From assembly GCF_032452875.1 (NCBI RefSeq), contig NC_083876.1, positions 2,666,001 through 2,730,000 on the forward strand: a DNA stretch of 64,000 nt, in the 5' to 3' direction. The notes under the pieces were generated by a model. The model ran no database searches and was not told the origin of the DNA. It saw only the letters and a program-made list of their open reading frames with translations. Origin of the DNA: Bos javanicus (lineage: Eukaryota > Chordata > Mammalia > Artiodactyla > Bovidae). Positions within the stretch are counted from its first letter, which is position 1; each line of letters opens with the position of its first letter. The position numbers and the translations under genes were made by a program. This document shows positions 21,438 to 33,515 of this stretch, piece by piece.

Positions 21438-22905
21438 GTTAACTGTCTTTATTTTTTGCTATAATGTCTCAACTTAATTAATTCAATAACAACCAGAAAA
21501 CATAAGGGGCATTTTCAAAACCATGGAATTTTAGACTGAGTCAATACCAAGTTTTATTTATTTATTTATTTTTTAATCCATGATCCCTCAGAGGATCCTC
21601 ATAATTAATGGATAGTTAATTAAATAATATATTATTAATTAAATGTTAATATTTTTCAGTATCCAAACATTAAGATCATGAGAAATTAAATGGAGTTGGT
21701 GAAATTACACCAAGTTGGTGTGGATTTCTTAAAACTGTGAGCCACATAAATGTTAGAAATTATCTCTTATTATACCTTTAGCAATTTTTAACCTATTTTT
21801 AGGTCATAAACAATTGATAATAACAAGATTATCCTTTGTGATTATACACTTGCAGATTTCCTAACAGTCCGTCAGATGGAATAACAATATAGAAACCCAT
21901 TTTCCTATAATGCTCAGTCTTAGAAATGAATCTTATTTTTCTCTATATAATGAAGTAGGAGTTTATTAGGCATGCCATCAGAGTTGAAAGGAAAAGCACA
22001 ACAGACCTATTTCATGGTACAGTAGACTTTATATCACTGAGCACTTCAAAAAGCAGACATTAGATTTACAGAAATAATCCTGTTTCAGTTTTTAGTCAGA
22101 ATTACAACACATTCAAAAGTCTGAGCACAAATTGACTCAAGCTTGAATTCATCAGGGAAACTATCTAAATTGGTTGGATTTTATGCTTTCAAATCAATCC
22201 AATTCTTTGTAGACACTTGGTAATCATACACTAATCTCACTGCAGTGAAAGTATTTATTTATTCACAAAGAGCTGCACAGAGCACTGAGAGTATGCTAAT
22301 GAGATACTGTGCATGCAACCATTGGGAGACGGGCTGTTCAATGTCTTTTAACTATGGGAGCAGCAAGGCATTGGTCATTAAATACAAGAAGTCAAATTTA
22401 GTTAGCATGTAGAATTCTTATTATTGAAAGGACATAGAAGAGAAAGTTAGTGATCTATTTCTGAATTCTACTTTTAAGTAGTATACAAATGGCCTTGTTA
22501 GGAAAAAAAAAAAAAATGGCCATGCATTTTCCAAAAATTAAGACACCCAGTTCCAGTATAACTAATCCTGATGATCTATGTCTGTTATATTAGAGTGAAG
22601 AAAGGGGAAAAAGGAAGGCAGCCAATGAGAAAAAGTTGAGTATAACCAAAAAGGGACAAATAATTATATGCACAAATAATTCAGTTGGATATTTAAATTT
22701 CTAAAGCAATTTACTTAGATTAAGTCCTCTAAGGAGGACTAAGGCAAAGTCCTCCAACAAATAATTTATATGTATTTATAAACCAAGAATAATATATTAC
22801 TTCTGAATATCTGTATATACAAAACTACAGTCTCTGAACAATAGGTATCTAGAACAGAGATTAAAATAAGAAAATATCATGATATCTAATCAAATCCAAG
22901 ATGTT
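21438..22905. other. Anonymous AT-rich stretch
   Basis: No gene or named repeat. It includes a TTTA run at about 21551-21572 and an A run at 22502-22515. Confidence 0.4.
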
Positions 22906-22916
22906 ACAGATTACTA

Positions 22917-23250
22917 GGGACTTCCCTGATAGCTCAGCTGGTAAAGAATCTGCCTGCAATATAGGATACTCTGGTTCAATTATTGGGTTGGGAAGATCCC
23001 CTGGAGAAGGGATAAGTTACCTACTCCAGTATTCTTGGGTTTCATTTGTGGCTCAGACAGTACAGAATCCATCTGCAATGTGGGAGACCTGGGTTCGACC
23101 CCTGGGTTGAGAAGATCCCCAGGAGGAGGGCATGGCAACCCACTCCAGTATTATTGCCTGGAGAATCCCATGGACAGAGGAGCTTAGAGGGCTACAACCC
23201 ATTGGGTTGCAAAGTCTCGGACACAACTGAGTGACTAAGCACAGTATGGC
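22917..23250 (+). mobile_element. Dimeric Bov-tA SINE with 11-bp target-site duplication
   Basis: Two tRNA-derived heads occur in tandem. The first starts GGGACTTCCCTGATAGCTCA (22917) and the second lies at about 23042 (GTGGCTCAGACAG, with the B-box-like GGTTCGACCCCTGGG at about 23091). They are followed by one common BovB-type tail ending GACACAACTGAGTGACTAAG. The direct repeat ACAGATTACTA flanks it exactly at 22906-22916 and 23251-23261. The element belongs to the dimeric Bov-tA subtype and is full length. The B box could in principle still be read by RNA polymerase III. Confidence 0.95.
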
Positions 23251-23261
23251 ACAGATTACTA

Positions 23262-24044
23262 AATGAACTATAGATTGATAAACACAACACTGATTTTGAG
23301 GCCTTCCCTGGCATAGAAATAGTAAAAGATGAAGAAAAACAAGAATCGTGCTTTAAAATGTGTGAAATCCTTTGAAACCAGAAATAAATGACTGATATTC
23401 TGGATGAATTAGTCATAGTCTAGAGAGTACACAGTAACAACATTAGCAACCTGGACAGGGAACTTCTCCTATAAAGAGTTAACTAAAAAAAATGGGTTAC
23501 TAAGAAGATTGAAGACTAGCACTGCTGCAGCATTCCTCAGGTCTATCCACTGTGGTGGGAAACATATCCAAACACATGGAGAGAACAATGCTGGAAGAGT
23601 TCCATTGCAGAGAGAATACTCTCTTCTCTCAAAGATATGGTGTTATGTGTATTTTCAAATTTGATAGTGCTACTTGTTTTTGATGCTTTTAATACCTTGT
23701 GTTATTTATCATGTAATTAGTATAGAGACAACTAAAAATGCAATCACAGATTCAATAAAGTATACTCTTCTCTCCATTCTACCACATGCTAGGAAGTTGA
23801 CCACACCATAGAGTTACACAGGACTGGGAAATAGACACTTGGACAGCACAAAGAGAGCCTTGTGTCCCAGGACACAGGAGAAAGGAGCAGTGACCCCACA
23901 AGAGACTGACTCAGACTTGCCTGTGATTGCCTAGTGGAAATGTGGGTCGGTGGTGGCCTGCTGCAGGGTTGGGGGTACTGAGTGTAGCAGTACATGCATG
24001 TGATCTTTGAAGAAGGTCACCATTGTCTTCACAACCTCCACCAC
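23262..24044. other. Anonymous stretch
   Basis: No supported gene or element. An antisense open stretch at 23789-23995 is proline- and serine-rich, short and unlike any family I know. Confidence 0.4.
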
Positions 24045-24263
24045 AATTTGGCCCCAGGTAAATAGCAGGGAGGGAATACAGCTCCACCCATGAGCAGAAA
24101 ATTAGATTAAAGACGCAGTTTCCCCTCTCAGTCAGTCTCTCCCATCAGGAAGCTTCCATGAGACATACTGAAAATCACAATCACAGAAAACTAACCAATC
24201 TAAAAACATGGACCACAGCCTTGTCTAATTCAATGAAACTATGAGCCACTATAGGGCCAGCCA

Positions 24264-24365
24264 GGGCCTACAGGACCTACCTATATGAACCCCTGTAGGG
24301 CCTACAGGACCTACCTGTATGAGCCCCTGTAGGGCCTACAGGATCTACCTGTATGAGCCCTTGTA
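24264..24365 (+). repeat. Three-copy 34-bp tandem repeat in the BovB leader
   Basis: Units at 24264-24297, 24298-24331 and 24332-24365 begin GGGCCTACAGGAYCTACCT and end in CCYYTGTA. They differ at only a few positions. Other BovB leaders in this window (7280, 49890) have a single GGGGCCACCC-type segment at this place, so this is a local expansion specific to this copy. Confidence 0.93.
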
Positions 24366-24639
24366 GGGCCACCCAGAACGAATGGGTCATGGTGGAGAGT
24401 TCTGATAAAACGTGGTCTCATGGAGAAGGGCATAGCACACTACTTCAGGATTCTTGCCTTGAGAACCTCATGAACAGTATGAAAAAGGCAGCAAGATAGG
24501 ACACTGAAAGATTAACTCCCCAGGTCGGTAGGTACCCAATATGCTACTGGAAATCAGTGGAGAAATAAGTCCAAAAAGAATGAAGAGATGAAGCCAAAAC
24601 AAAAACAACTCCCAGTTGTGGATGTGACTGGTGATGGAA

Positions 24640-25387
24640 GCAAGGTCCAATGCTATAAATTGCAATGTTACATAAGAACCTGGAATGTTAGGTCCATGAA
24701 TTAAGGTAAATTGAAAGTGTTCAAACAGGAGATGGCAAGAGTGAACATCAACATTTTAGGAATCAGCACACTAAAATGGACTGAAGTGGGTGAATTTAAC
24801 TTAGATGACCACTATACCTAGTACTGTGGGCAAGAATCTCTTAGAAAAAATGGAGTAGCCATCATCGTCAACAAGAGTCTGAAATGCATGACTTGGATAC
24901 AAGCTCAAAAATGACAGAATGATCTCTGTTTGTTTACAAGGCAAACCACTCAATATCATGGTAATCCAAGACTATGCCCTGACCAGTAATGCTGAAAAAG
25001 CTGAAGTTGAATGGTTTTAAGAAGACCTACCAGATATTTTAGAATTAATACCCCAAAAAGTTGCCCTTTTCATTATAGGGGACTGGAATGCAAAAGTAGA
25101 AAGGAAAGACATACCTGGAATAACAGGGAAATTTGGCCTTGGAGGACAAAATGAAGCAGGGCAAGGCAAATAGAGTTTTGCCAAGAAAACGCACTCATAG
25201 CAAACACTCTCTTCCAACGACAAAAAAGAAGACTCTACACATTGACATCACCAGATGGTCAGCGCCAAAATCAGATTGATTATATTCTTTGCAGCCAAAG
25301 ATAGAGAAGCTCTATACAGTCAGCAAAAGCAAGACAACGAACTGACGGTGGCTCAGATCATGAACTCCTTATTGCCAAATTCAGACT
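24640..25387 (+). pseudogene. BovB endonuclease remnant
   Basis: In shifting frames one can read TWNVRSMN (24679), GISTLKWT-like sequence (near 24760), YAL.SNAEKAEVEWF (about 24973), GDWNAKV (about 25080, GDWN box preserved), QIDYILCSQR (about 25268) and SDHELLIAKF (about 25355, SDH box preserved). Frame breaks include a TAA after the EWF segment at about 25018. The catalytic boxes are therefore preserved better than the reading frame. Confidence 0.85.
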
Positions 25388-25931
25388 TCAGTTCAGTTCA
25401 GTCACACAGTCGTGTCTGACTCTTTGCGACCCCCTGAATCACAGCATGCCAGGCCTCCCTGTCCATCATCAACTCCCGGAGTTGACTCAGACTCACGTCC
25501 ATCGAGTCAGTGATGCCATCCAGCCATCTCATCCCTTGTCGCCCCCTTCTCCTCCTGCCCCCAATCCCTCCCAGCATCAGAGTCTTTTCCAAAGAGTCAA
25601 CTCTTCGCATGAGGTGCCCAAAGTACTGGAGTTTCAGCTTTAGCGTCATTCCTTCCAAAGAAATCCCAGGAATGATCTCCTTCAGAATGGACTGGTTGGA
25701 TCTCCTTGCAGTCCAAGGGACTCTCAAGAGTCTTTTCCAACACCACAGTTCAAAAGCATAAATTCTTCGGCACTCAGCTTTTTTCACAGTCCAACTCTCA
25801 CATCCATACATGACCACAGGAAAAACCATAGCCTTGACTAGATGGACCTTTGTTGGCAAAGTAACGTCTCTGCTTTTCAATATGCTATCTAGGTTGATCA
25901 TAACTTTTCTTCCAAGGAGTAAGCGTCTTTA
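25388..25931 (-). mobile_element. Young BovB 3' fragment nested in BovB
   Basis: The reversed BovB 3' terminus (CAGTTCAGTTCAGTC) begins at 25388. On the minus strand a 167-codon open stretch (25398-25901) runs without interruption through MINLDSILKSRDVTLPTKVH, the CESWTVKKAE segment, CWKRLLRVPWTARRSN and GIGGRRRRGRQGMRWLDGI to the C-terminal SQTRL. It is one of the least changed BovB stretches here, hence young. It is 5'-truncated before the RT catalytic core. Confidence 0.95.
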
Positions 25932-26049
25932 AATTGAAGAAAGTAGGAAAAACCACTAGAACATTCAGATATGACCTAAATCAAATCCCTTATGAATGTA
26001 CAGTGGAAGTGAGAAATAGATTAAGGGGCTAGATCTGATAGACAGAGTG

Positions 26050-27900
26050 CCTGATGAACTACAGACAGAAGTTCATGGCATTGTACAGGAGACAGGTATC
26101 AAGACCATCTCCAAGAAAAAAAAAATGCAAAAAAGCAAAATGGATGTCTCAGGAGGCCTTAGAAAAAGCTGTAATAAGAAGAGAAGTGAAAAGCAGAGGA
26201 TAAAAGGAAAGATAAACCGATTTGAATGCAGAGTTCCAAAGAATAGCAAGGAGAGATAAGAAAGCCTTCCTCAGTGATCAGTTCAAAGAAATAGAAGAAA
26301 ACAACAGAATGGGAAAGACTAGAGATCTCTTCAAGAAAATTAGTGATACCAAGGGAACATTTCAAAACTCGTGCAAAGATGGGATCAATAAAAGAGAGAA
26401 CTAGTATGGACCTAACAGAAGCAGAAAATATTAAGAAGAGGTGGCAAGAATACACAGAACTATACAAAAAAGATCTTCACAACCAAGATAATCATGCTGG
26501 TGTGATCACTTACGTAGAGCCAGACATCCTGGAATGTGAAGTCAAGAGGGACTTAGGAAGCATCACTATGAACAAAGCTAGTGGAGGTGATGGATTTCCA
26601 GTTGAGCTATTTCCAGTCCTGAAAGATGATGCTGTGAAAGTGCTGTACTCAGTACGACAGCAAATTTGGAAAACTCAGCAGTGGCCACAGGAGAAGGCCA
26701 GTTTTCATTTCAATCCTAAAGAAAGGCAATGCCAAAGAATCCTCAAACTACCACACAATTACACTCATCTCACACGCTAGTAAAGTAATGCTCAAAATTC
26801 TCCAAGCCGAGCTAAACAATACGTGAACCCTGAACTTTCAGATGTTCAAGCTGGTTTTAGAAAAGGCAGAGATCAAATTGCCAACATTCCCTGAATCATT
26901 GAAAAAGCAAGAGAGTACCAGAAAAACATCTATTTCTGCTTTACTGACTATGCCAAAGCCTTTGACTATGTTGGTCACAATAAACTGTGGAAAATTCTGA
27001 AAGAGATGGGAATACCAGACCACCTGACCTGCCTCTTGAGAAATTTCTATACAGGTCAGGAAGCAACAGTTAGAACTGGACATGGAACAACAGACTGGTT
27101 CCAAAAAGAAAAGGAGTATGTCGAGGCTGTACATTGTCACCCTTCTTATCTGCCTTCTATGCAGAGCACATCATGAGAAACGTTGGGCTGGATGAAGCAT
27201 GAGCTGAAATCAAGATTGCCAGGAGAAATATCAATAACCTCAGATATGCAGATGACACCACCCTTATGCCAGAAAGTGAAGAAGAACTAAAGAGCCTCTT
27301 GATGAAAGTGAAAGAGGAGAGTGAAAATGTTGACTTAAAGCTCAACATTCAGAAAACAAAGATCATGGCATCCGGTCCCATCACTTCATACCAAATAGAT
27401 TGATAAACATTGGTAAACTTTATTGTATTTTGGCTCCAAATGCACTGCAGACAGTGACTGGAGCCATAAAATTAAAAGACACTTACTCCTTGGAAGGAAA
27501 TTTATGGCCAACCTAGACAGCATATTAAAAAGCAGAGACTTTACTTTGTCAACAAAGCTCCATCTAGTCAGGCTATGGTTTTTCCAGTAGTCATGTATGG
27601 ATGTGAGATTTGGACTATCAAGAAAGCTGAGTGCCGAAGAATTGATGCTTTTGAACTGTGGTTTTGGAGAAGACTCTTGAAAGTCCCTTGGACTGCAAGC
27701 AAATCCAACCAGTCGATCCTAAGGAGATCAGTCCTGGGTGATCATTGGTAGGACTGATGTTGAAGCTGAAACTCCAATACTTTGGCCATCTGATGCTGGG
27801 AAAGATTGAAGGCAGGAAGAGAAGGGGACAACAGAGGATGAGGTTGTTCGATGGTATCACTGAATGAATGAATATGAGTTTGGGTAAACTCTGGGAGTTG
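26050..27900 (+). pseudogene. BovB reverse transcriptase of the 24-28 kb element, broken
   Basis: Pieces in order: linker (RRDKKAFLSDQFKEIEENNR at 26240-26300), RT N-terminus (26510-26660, LECEVKRDLGSITMNKASGG), CFTDYAKAFDYVGHNKLW (about 26938-26990), AGQEATVRTG-type sequence (about 27050), and the catalytic segment NLRYADDTTLMPESEEELKS (about 27235-27295) with both aspartates intact. Frame changes occur near 26700, 26870, 27110, 27400 and 27560. The C-terminal KKAECRRIDAFELW segment lies at about 27625. Confidence 0.87.
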
Positions 27901-27990
27901 GTAATGGACATAGAGGCCTGGCATGCTGCAGTGCATGGTTTTGCAAAGAGTTGGACATGACTGACGGACTGAACTAAACTGAATTGAGCA

Positions 27991-30677
27991 AGTTACCTGT
28001 ATGGAGGTAGGGATAAAATCTTCAATCAGATTTCTATTTCCTGACTCTTAGTCTAATTCATGTAAAAGCCATTGAATTGTTAAACTTAATGGGAATTAGT
28101 AACACCATCTTCTACATCCTATTGCTAACTTTTCTCATGCTACTAGAAACCATTTCTATTGTACTGAAGAACTGATTGCATGAGAAGTCTTCTTTCAATA
28201 CTAATTCTGTTATCTTGGATGATGCCAACTCCATTTGGATCACTAACATATCAGTGTATACCTCATTTTCTTAACATTCTGTTTTACAATTAGCTTATAT
28301 TTCATTCACATTAGACACTCTCAAGGCTAAGCCATGGATGTTTTCTTTAACATCACACTGCTCCATCTCTCAGCTGATAAACACAGATGTTCTGTTGATA
28401 TAATGTTACTCAGTTAATGATGTGATGTCTATCACCTACCCTTGTTGCTTATTCTCAACACTTTTACTTTGGCCCCAAGGCCTTTGTACTTTTTTCTTTT
28501 ATTCCACAAAACTACTATTTTGCAAATATTTGAATTATTTTGCTGAATTTTTTAGTAACACTCACAAGGAAACTTTGATCAGAGCTCCAAACTGTGTATC
28601 AATGTGCCAATTCATAGGTTCTGGGTGGACCTAGGTTTTGATCCCTTTAGCCTAAGGCCAGGTGGCAATTTCCAGAATTGTAAGATATTGCAGGGCAGCT
28701 ACCTCTGGCTTCTAGGAGCCTTGTCAGTATATATCAAGTGTCATAAGTAGTTATTGATTTTTATGTGTACTCTACTATGATAAAAAAAATATTGGCAAAC
28801 ATTGCTTTGAATTAACATGATAATCTATTTTGCTGATGATAAACTCTGCTAATAAATGCTGGTATCTGTAAAATTCTGATGTTATTGATGAACCCTTCTT
28901 AAATAAAACAAGACACTATAAAATTTCTCTATATTTCCATAATCTCTAATTTTGCTAACATTACACTCTTTCAAGAGAAAACCTGACTTTATACCACATA
29001 CAGAGTACATGGAGAATGCTACCAAATTCAAGATGTATCCTTCATCTCTTGAATCTACAAAATGTTATTTTTCACCAATTTTCCTTGTCAGCATTTTAAA
29101 ATATGTGCGTGGAAAGAAAGAAAAACAATACAGAAAATCTCCATTATACATCATCTCTGATTTTTTCTTCTCTCACTCTTTCTGTCAACCTAATCAAAAT
29201 ATTTATCTACATCCATTACATCATACATTTCCTCAATCAATTTCAGTCACACAACAAATATTCTATGTCTCTACAGAAACTGCTCTTTGCCAACATTGCC
29301 TCATTAGAGATAAACCCCATTTGTCATCTTTGAGTCCTTATTTTACATAATCTTGACATTACATTTCTTAGTATAGATTTGTCTCCTCTTTTAAATGAAC
29401 TCTTCTGTATGTTAGAGTTCTCACTGGTTTTCTCTTTTGTCTTACCTGTCTCCTGACATAGCTTCCAAATTTTTACTCATAACTTGAATATTGGCAAGCT
29501 TAAAATTTTTTGCAACAAAATTTGGTGACATGATATTCTCATTAATACACAGAAAACACACATAACACCATCAACCTCCATCAACAATTGTCCAAAAGAA
29601 ATCTAAAGGATGAAGACCTATGTGTCATGTGCATCTTCACAAGTAATCAAAAAATAATAATAAAATATCTCATGGACTTTAAGAGAAGAGAATCACATAT
29701 AACTACGCATCCACTGGAAAGCTCCAAAACAATTTGAAAGTAAAAGTGGGCTTAAAGGGTTTATCTACTCCTAAAATGATAGAGTACAAATGTCAAAATG
29801 TCTTCAGCGAATTATAATCACATAAACTCTCAAAACTTAGAGTTTTACTGCAACTTCTTTCCTGTCTGTACGCCCCACCCTAGGGAGAAATTGTTCAAAT
29901 TGGAGCAGAAATTGAGCAAGATAAGGACCATAGATGTGAAAGAAGGAAAATTTAAAAATATATAGAGGAGGGGGACAGATCTAATACATCTCAGGGACAA
30001 GACACTATATACTAGAATTATAAACAAAAGCAAAGAGAGAATCCTGGGAAGAGAGCAAAGTACTCTGAAAAAAATTACTTGTTTTTCAGAATATTTAAAA
30101 AGTATTAACACATGAAAATGAGCAGCAGAAAGTATCAAGGTTAATACCAATACAAAGTTATTAAAAGAAAAGGAATAAAACTTGATATTTTCTTATAAGC
30201 AATGAAAAATCCTAAAATAATAAAAACAAAAAATCAGATCAAATCTGGGATATACTATGTCAGAATAAACTCAGAATATGAAGAAAAAATATAAGGAAAG
30301 AATTTTAAAAGTACACAAATAAAAACACAATTATGAGATCACATGATTCTGGAAAGAAACAGTAAAAAAATGCATTTCCAAAAAGAATAAAACAAAGAAT
30401 GAACATAGCAAATAGCTACTTAGAATAACTAGAATATTGAAGAATTAAATGGAAAGGAAATTAAGAAAGAGATACAAAGAATCTGAGAGAAATATGCAAA
30501 TATAGAAAAAAGGAAAAGCAGATTGTATATAAATTAAACATTTCCTGAAATATAAAACAAAGTCAAGGAAAACAGACATCAAAAAACTGCAAGAAAATTT
30601 TACTGAAAAATAAAATATTCTGAAACTACATGGAAAGATCACAGATTATACAGACAAAACAATCAATCTAGTAATAT
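27991..30677. other. Anonymous 2.7-kb stretch, no gene recognised
   Basis: Very AT-rich. The longest open stretch outside mobile elements in the whole window lies here (132 codons, plus strand, 28952-29350). It has no recognisable domain, the composition of translated AT-rich DNA, and a second open frame overlapping it, so I do not call it a gene. The purine-rich part 29530-30660 could be old L1 sequence, but no diagnostic motif was found. Confidence 0.45.
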
Positions 30678-33515
30678 TGTTGTTGCTGTTCAGTCTCTCA
30701 GTAGTGTCCAGCTCTTTTTGACCCCATGGACTGCAACACACCAGGATTTCCTGTCCTTCACTATCCACCAGCATTTGCTCAAACTTATGTCCATTGAGTG
30801 GCTTATGCCACCTGATAATCTCATTCTCTGGTACCCTCTTGTGCTCTTGACCTCAAGCTTGTGCAGAATCTTGGTCTTGTCCAATGTGTTATTTCTTTGC
30901 ATTAGGTGACCAAAGTGCTGGAGCTTCAGCTTCAGCATCAACCCTTCCAGTGAATATTCAAGGTTGATTTCTTTTATGATTGACTAGTTTGATCTCCTTG
31001 CTGTCCAAGGACCCCCCCCAAGAGTCTTTTCCAGGACCAAAATTTGAAAGCATCTATTTTTCAGTGCTCAATCTTCTTTATGGTCCAACTCTCACTTCCA
31101 TGCATAACTACTGGAAAAACCATAGTTTTGTTTATAAGGACTTGGGCAGCCATGTAATGTCTCTACTTTTTAATACTCTATCTAGATTTGCCATAGTTTT
31201 TCTTCTAAGGAGTAAATGTTTTTTAATTTCATGACTGCAGTCACCATCCACAGTGAATTTGGAGTGCAAGAAAATAAAATTTGTCACTGTTTCCTTTTTT
31301 TCCCCATCTCTTTGCCACGAAGTGATGGGACTGGAGGCCATGATCTTCATTCTTTGATTGTAAAGTTTTAATCCAGCTTTTCCTCTTTCCTCTTTCACCT
31401 TTTTCAAGAAGCTCTTTAGTTCTTCACTTTCTGCATTTAGGGTGTGGTCATCTACATATCTGAGATTATTGATATTTATCCTGGCAATCTTCATTCTAGT
31501 TTGAGCTTCCAGCCCAGAATTTCATATGATGTACTCTCCGTATAAGTTAAATAATCAGGGTGACAATATACAGTCTTGGCATATTCCTTTCCCAAATTTA
31601 AACCTGTCCATTTTTCCATGTCTTTTTCTAACTTTTGCATCTTGACCCACATACAGGTTTCTCAGGTGGCAGGAAAGTGCCCTGGTATTCCCATCTTTTT
31701 AAGAATTTGCCACAGTTTGTTGTGATTCACACAGTCAAATGTTTTAGCATAGTCAATGAAACAGAAGTAGATGTTTTTTGGAACCCCCTTGTTTGTTCTA
31801 TGATCCAACCGATGTTGGCAATTTTATGTCTGGTTTCTCTGCTTTCTCTAAATCCATCTTGGACGTCTGAAAGTTCTTGGTTAACCTACCGCTGAAGTCT
31901 AGCTTGAAGGATTTGGAGCATTAACTTGCTAACATGTGGAATGAGCTCAATTACTCAGTAGTTTGAACCTTTTTTGGCATTGCCTTTCTTTGGCATTGGA
32001 ATGAAAACTGACCTTTTCCTGTCCTGTGGCCACTGCCTGTGTTTTCCAAATTTGCTGGCCTATTGAGTCAACACTTTAACAACATCATTCTTAAAGATTT
32101 GAAACAGTTCAGCTAGAATGCCATCACCTCCACTAGCTTTGTTCCTAGTAATGCTTCTCAAAGCCTTCTTGACTTCACATTCCAGATTGTTTGGTTTTAG
32201 GTGAGTGATCACACCACGTGGTTATACAGGTCATTAAGACTTTTGTGTACAGTTTTTCTGTGTATTCTAGCCACTCTTCTTAATATTTTCTGCTTCTGTT
32301 AGGTCCATACTGTTTCTGTGCTTTATTGCGGCATTTTTTGCATGAAATATTCCCTTGGTGTCTCTTATTATTTTTTAAAATAGATCTCTATTCGTTCCCA
32401 TTTTTATTGCTTTCTATTTATTTATTTATTTTTGCATTGTTCACTTGAGACGCCTTTGTTATAGCTCCTTGCTATTTTTTGGAGCTCTGCATTCAGATGT
32501 GTATAGCTTTCCTCTTCTCCTTCTGGCTCCAAAGAATTTAATAAATCTTATTTTGGTATTGACCACCTGTTTATATCCATGTGTAGAGTTGTCTCTTATT
32601 TTGCTGGAAGAGGGTGTTTGCTATAACTAGTGTGTTCTTTTTGAAAAACTCTATTTTAGCCTTTGTCCTGCTTCATTTTGTACTCCAAGGTCAAACTTGC
32701 CTGTTGTTGCAGGTATCTCTTGACTTCCTACTTTTTCATTCCAGTACCCTATGATGAGAAGGACATCTTTTTTTTTTTTTTATGTTAGTTCTAGAAAGTC
32801 TTTTAGGTCTTCATAGAACCATTCAACTTCATCTTCTTCAACATTAGTGGTTGAGGCATAGACTTGGATTACTGTGATATTGAATTTTTCCTTTGTAAAT
32901 GAACCGAGTTCATTCTGTCTTTTTTTTTTTTTTTGAGATTGCACACAAGTACTGCATTTCAGACTCTTCTGTTGACTATGTGGGCTACTGGATTTCTTCT
33001 AAGGGATTCTTGCCAACAGTAGTAGATAAAATGGTCATTTGAGTTAAATTCACACATTCTCATCCATTTGGAGTTGGTGATGGACAGGGAGGCCTGGCGT
33101 GCTGTAGTTCATGGGATCACAAAGAGTCAGATACGACTGAGCGACTGAACTGAACTGATTCCTAAAATGACAATGTTTACTCTGGCCATCTCTTGTTTGT
33201 CTACTTCCAACTTACTTTCATTCATGGACCTAACATTTCAGGTTCCTTTGCAGTATTGTTCTTTACAGCATCAGACTTTACTTTCACCACTAGACCCATT
33301 AAAATCAGGGCATCATCTCAGCTTTGGCTCAGTCTCTTCATTCTTTCTGGAGCTATTTCTCTGCTCTCCTCCAGTAGCATACTAGATGCCTACTGACCTG
33401 GGATGTCCATCATTCAGTTTTATATCTCTTTTCCTTTTCACACTGTTCAAGGGGTTCTCTCAGCAAGAATTCTGAAGTGATTTGCATCCCCTTCTCCAGT
33501 GGACCACGTTTTGAG
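30678..33515 (-). mobile_element. Old BovB LINE, antisense, 5'-truncated, with a small nested insertion
   Basis: The 3' end lies at 30678-30950, the C-terminus and RT at 30950-32250, the linker to about 32530, the endonuclease at about 32550-33069 and 33158-33250, and the leader to about 33515 (GTGGACCACGTTTTG). The RT catalytic box is readable on the minus strand as YVDD within NLRYVDDHTLNAESEE (31132-31494 open stretch). An 88-bp sense BovB tail sits at 33070-33157 inside the leader/endonuclease start. The endonuclease region shows T runs (32769-32781, 32921-32934) and lost codons. Confidence 0.9.
33070..33157 (+). mobile_element. 88-bp BovB tail nested in antisense BovB
   Basis: The sense 3' end starts at GGAGTTGGTGATGGACAGGG and ends in GACTGAACTGAACTGA. 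The outer antisense copy resumes with TTCCTAAAATGACAATG, matching what the family has after CATTT on the left. The piece is nearly unmutated compared with its host and is therefore young. Confidence 0.9.

Larger units (their letters stand above)
24045..27990 (+). mobile_element. BovB LINE, near full length, with a nested antisense copy
   Basis: A possible 5' UTR of a variant type occupies 24045-24180. The conserved leader starts at about 24205 (ACCACAGCCTTGTCTAA). The endonuclease lies at 24640-25387 and continues at 25932-26050, the linker and RT at 26050-27640, and the C-terminus and 3' end at 27640-27990 (GACGGACTGAACTAAACTGA). A younger antisense BovB 3' fragment occupies 25388-25931; the SDHELLIAKF-coding sequence stops on its left and the KKVGKTTR-coding sequence resumes on its right. 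The outer copy has many indels and stops. A three-copy 34-bp tandem repeat sits in its leader. Confidence 0.9.

Noticed and set aside
22917..23250. tRNA-like A and B boxes that could be taken for tRNA genes.
   Set aside because: They are the heads of Bov-tA SINEs. They lack a foldable acceptor/anticodon structure and are followed by the BovB-type tail.
24264..24365. A regular 34-bp repeat array that might suggest a CRISPR-like array.
   Set aside because: The units are head-to-tail without spacers and lie inside a LINE in a mammalian genome.
28952..29350. A 132-codon open frame in unique sequence on the plus strand.
   Set aside because: No domain or motif is visible, an overlapping frame is open over much of the same stretch, and the composition is that of translated AT-rich DNA. 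The length is possible by chance in a 64-kb window.
29530..30660. A purine-rich stretch that might be an old L1 coding region.
   Set aside because: No endonuclease, RT or ORF1 motif could be read in any frame. A-richness alone is not enough.
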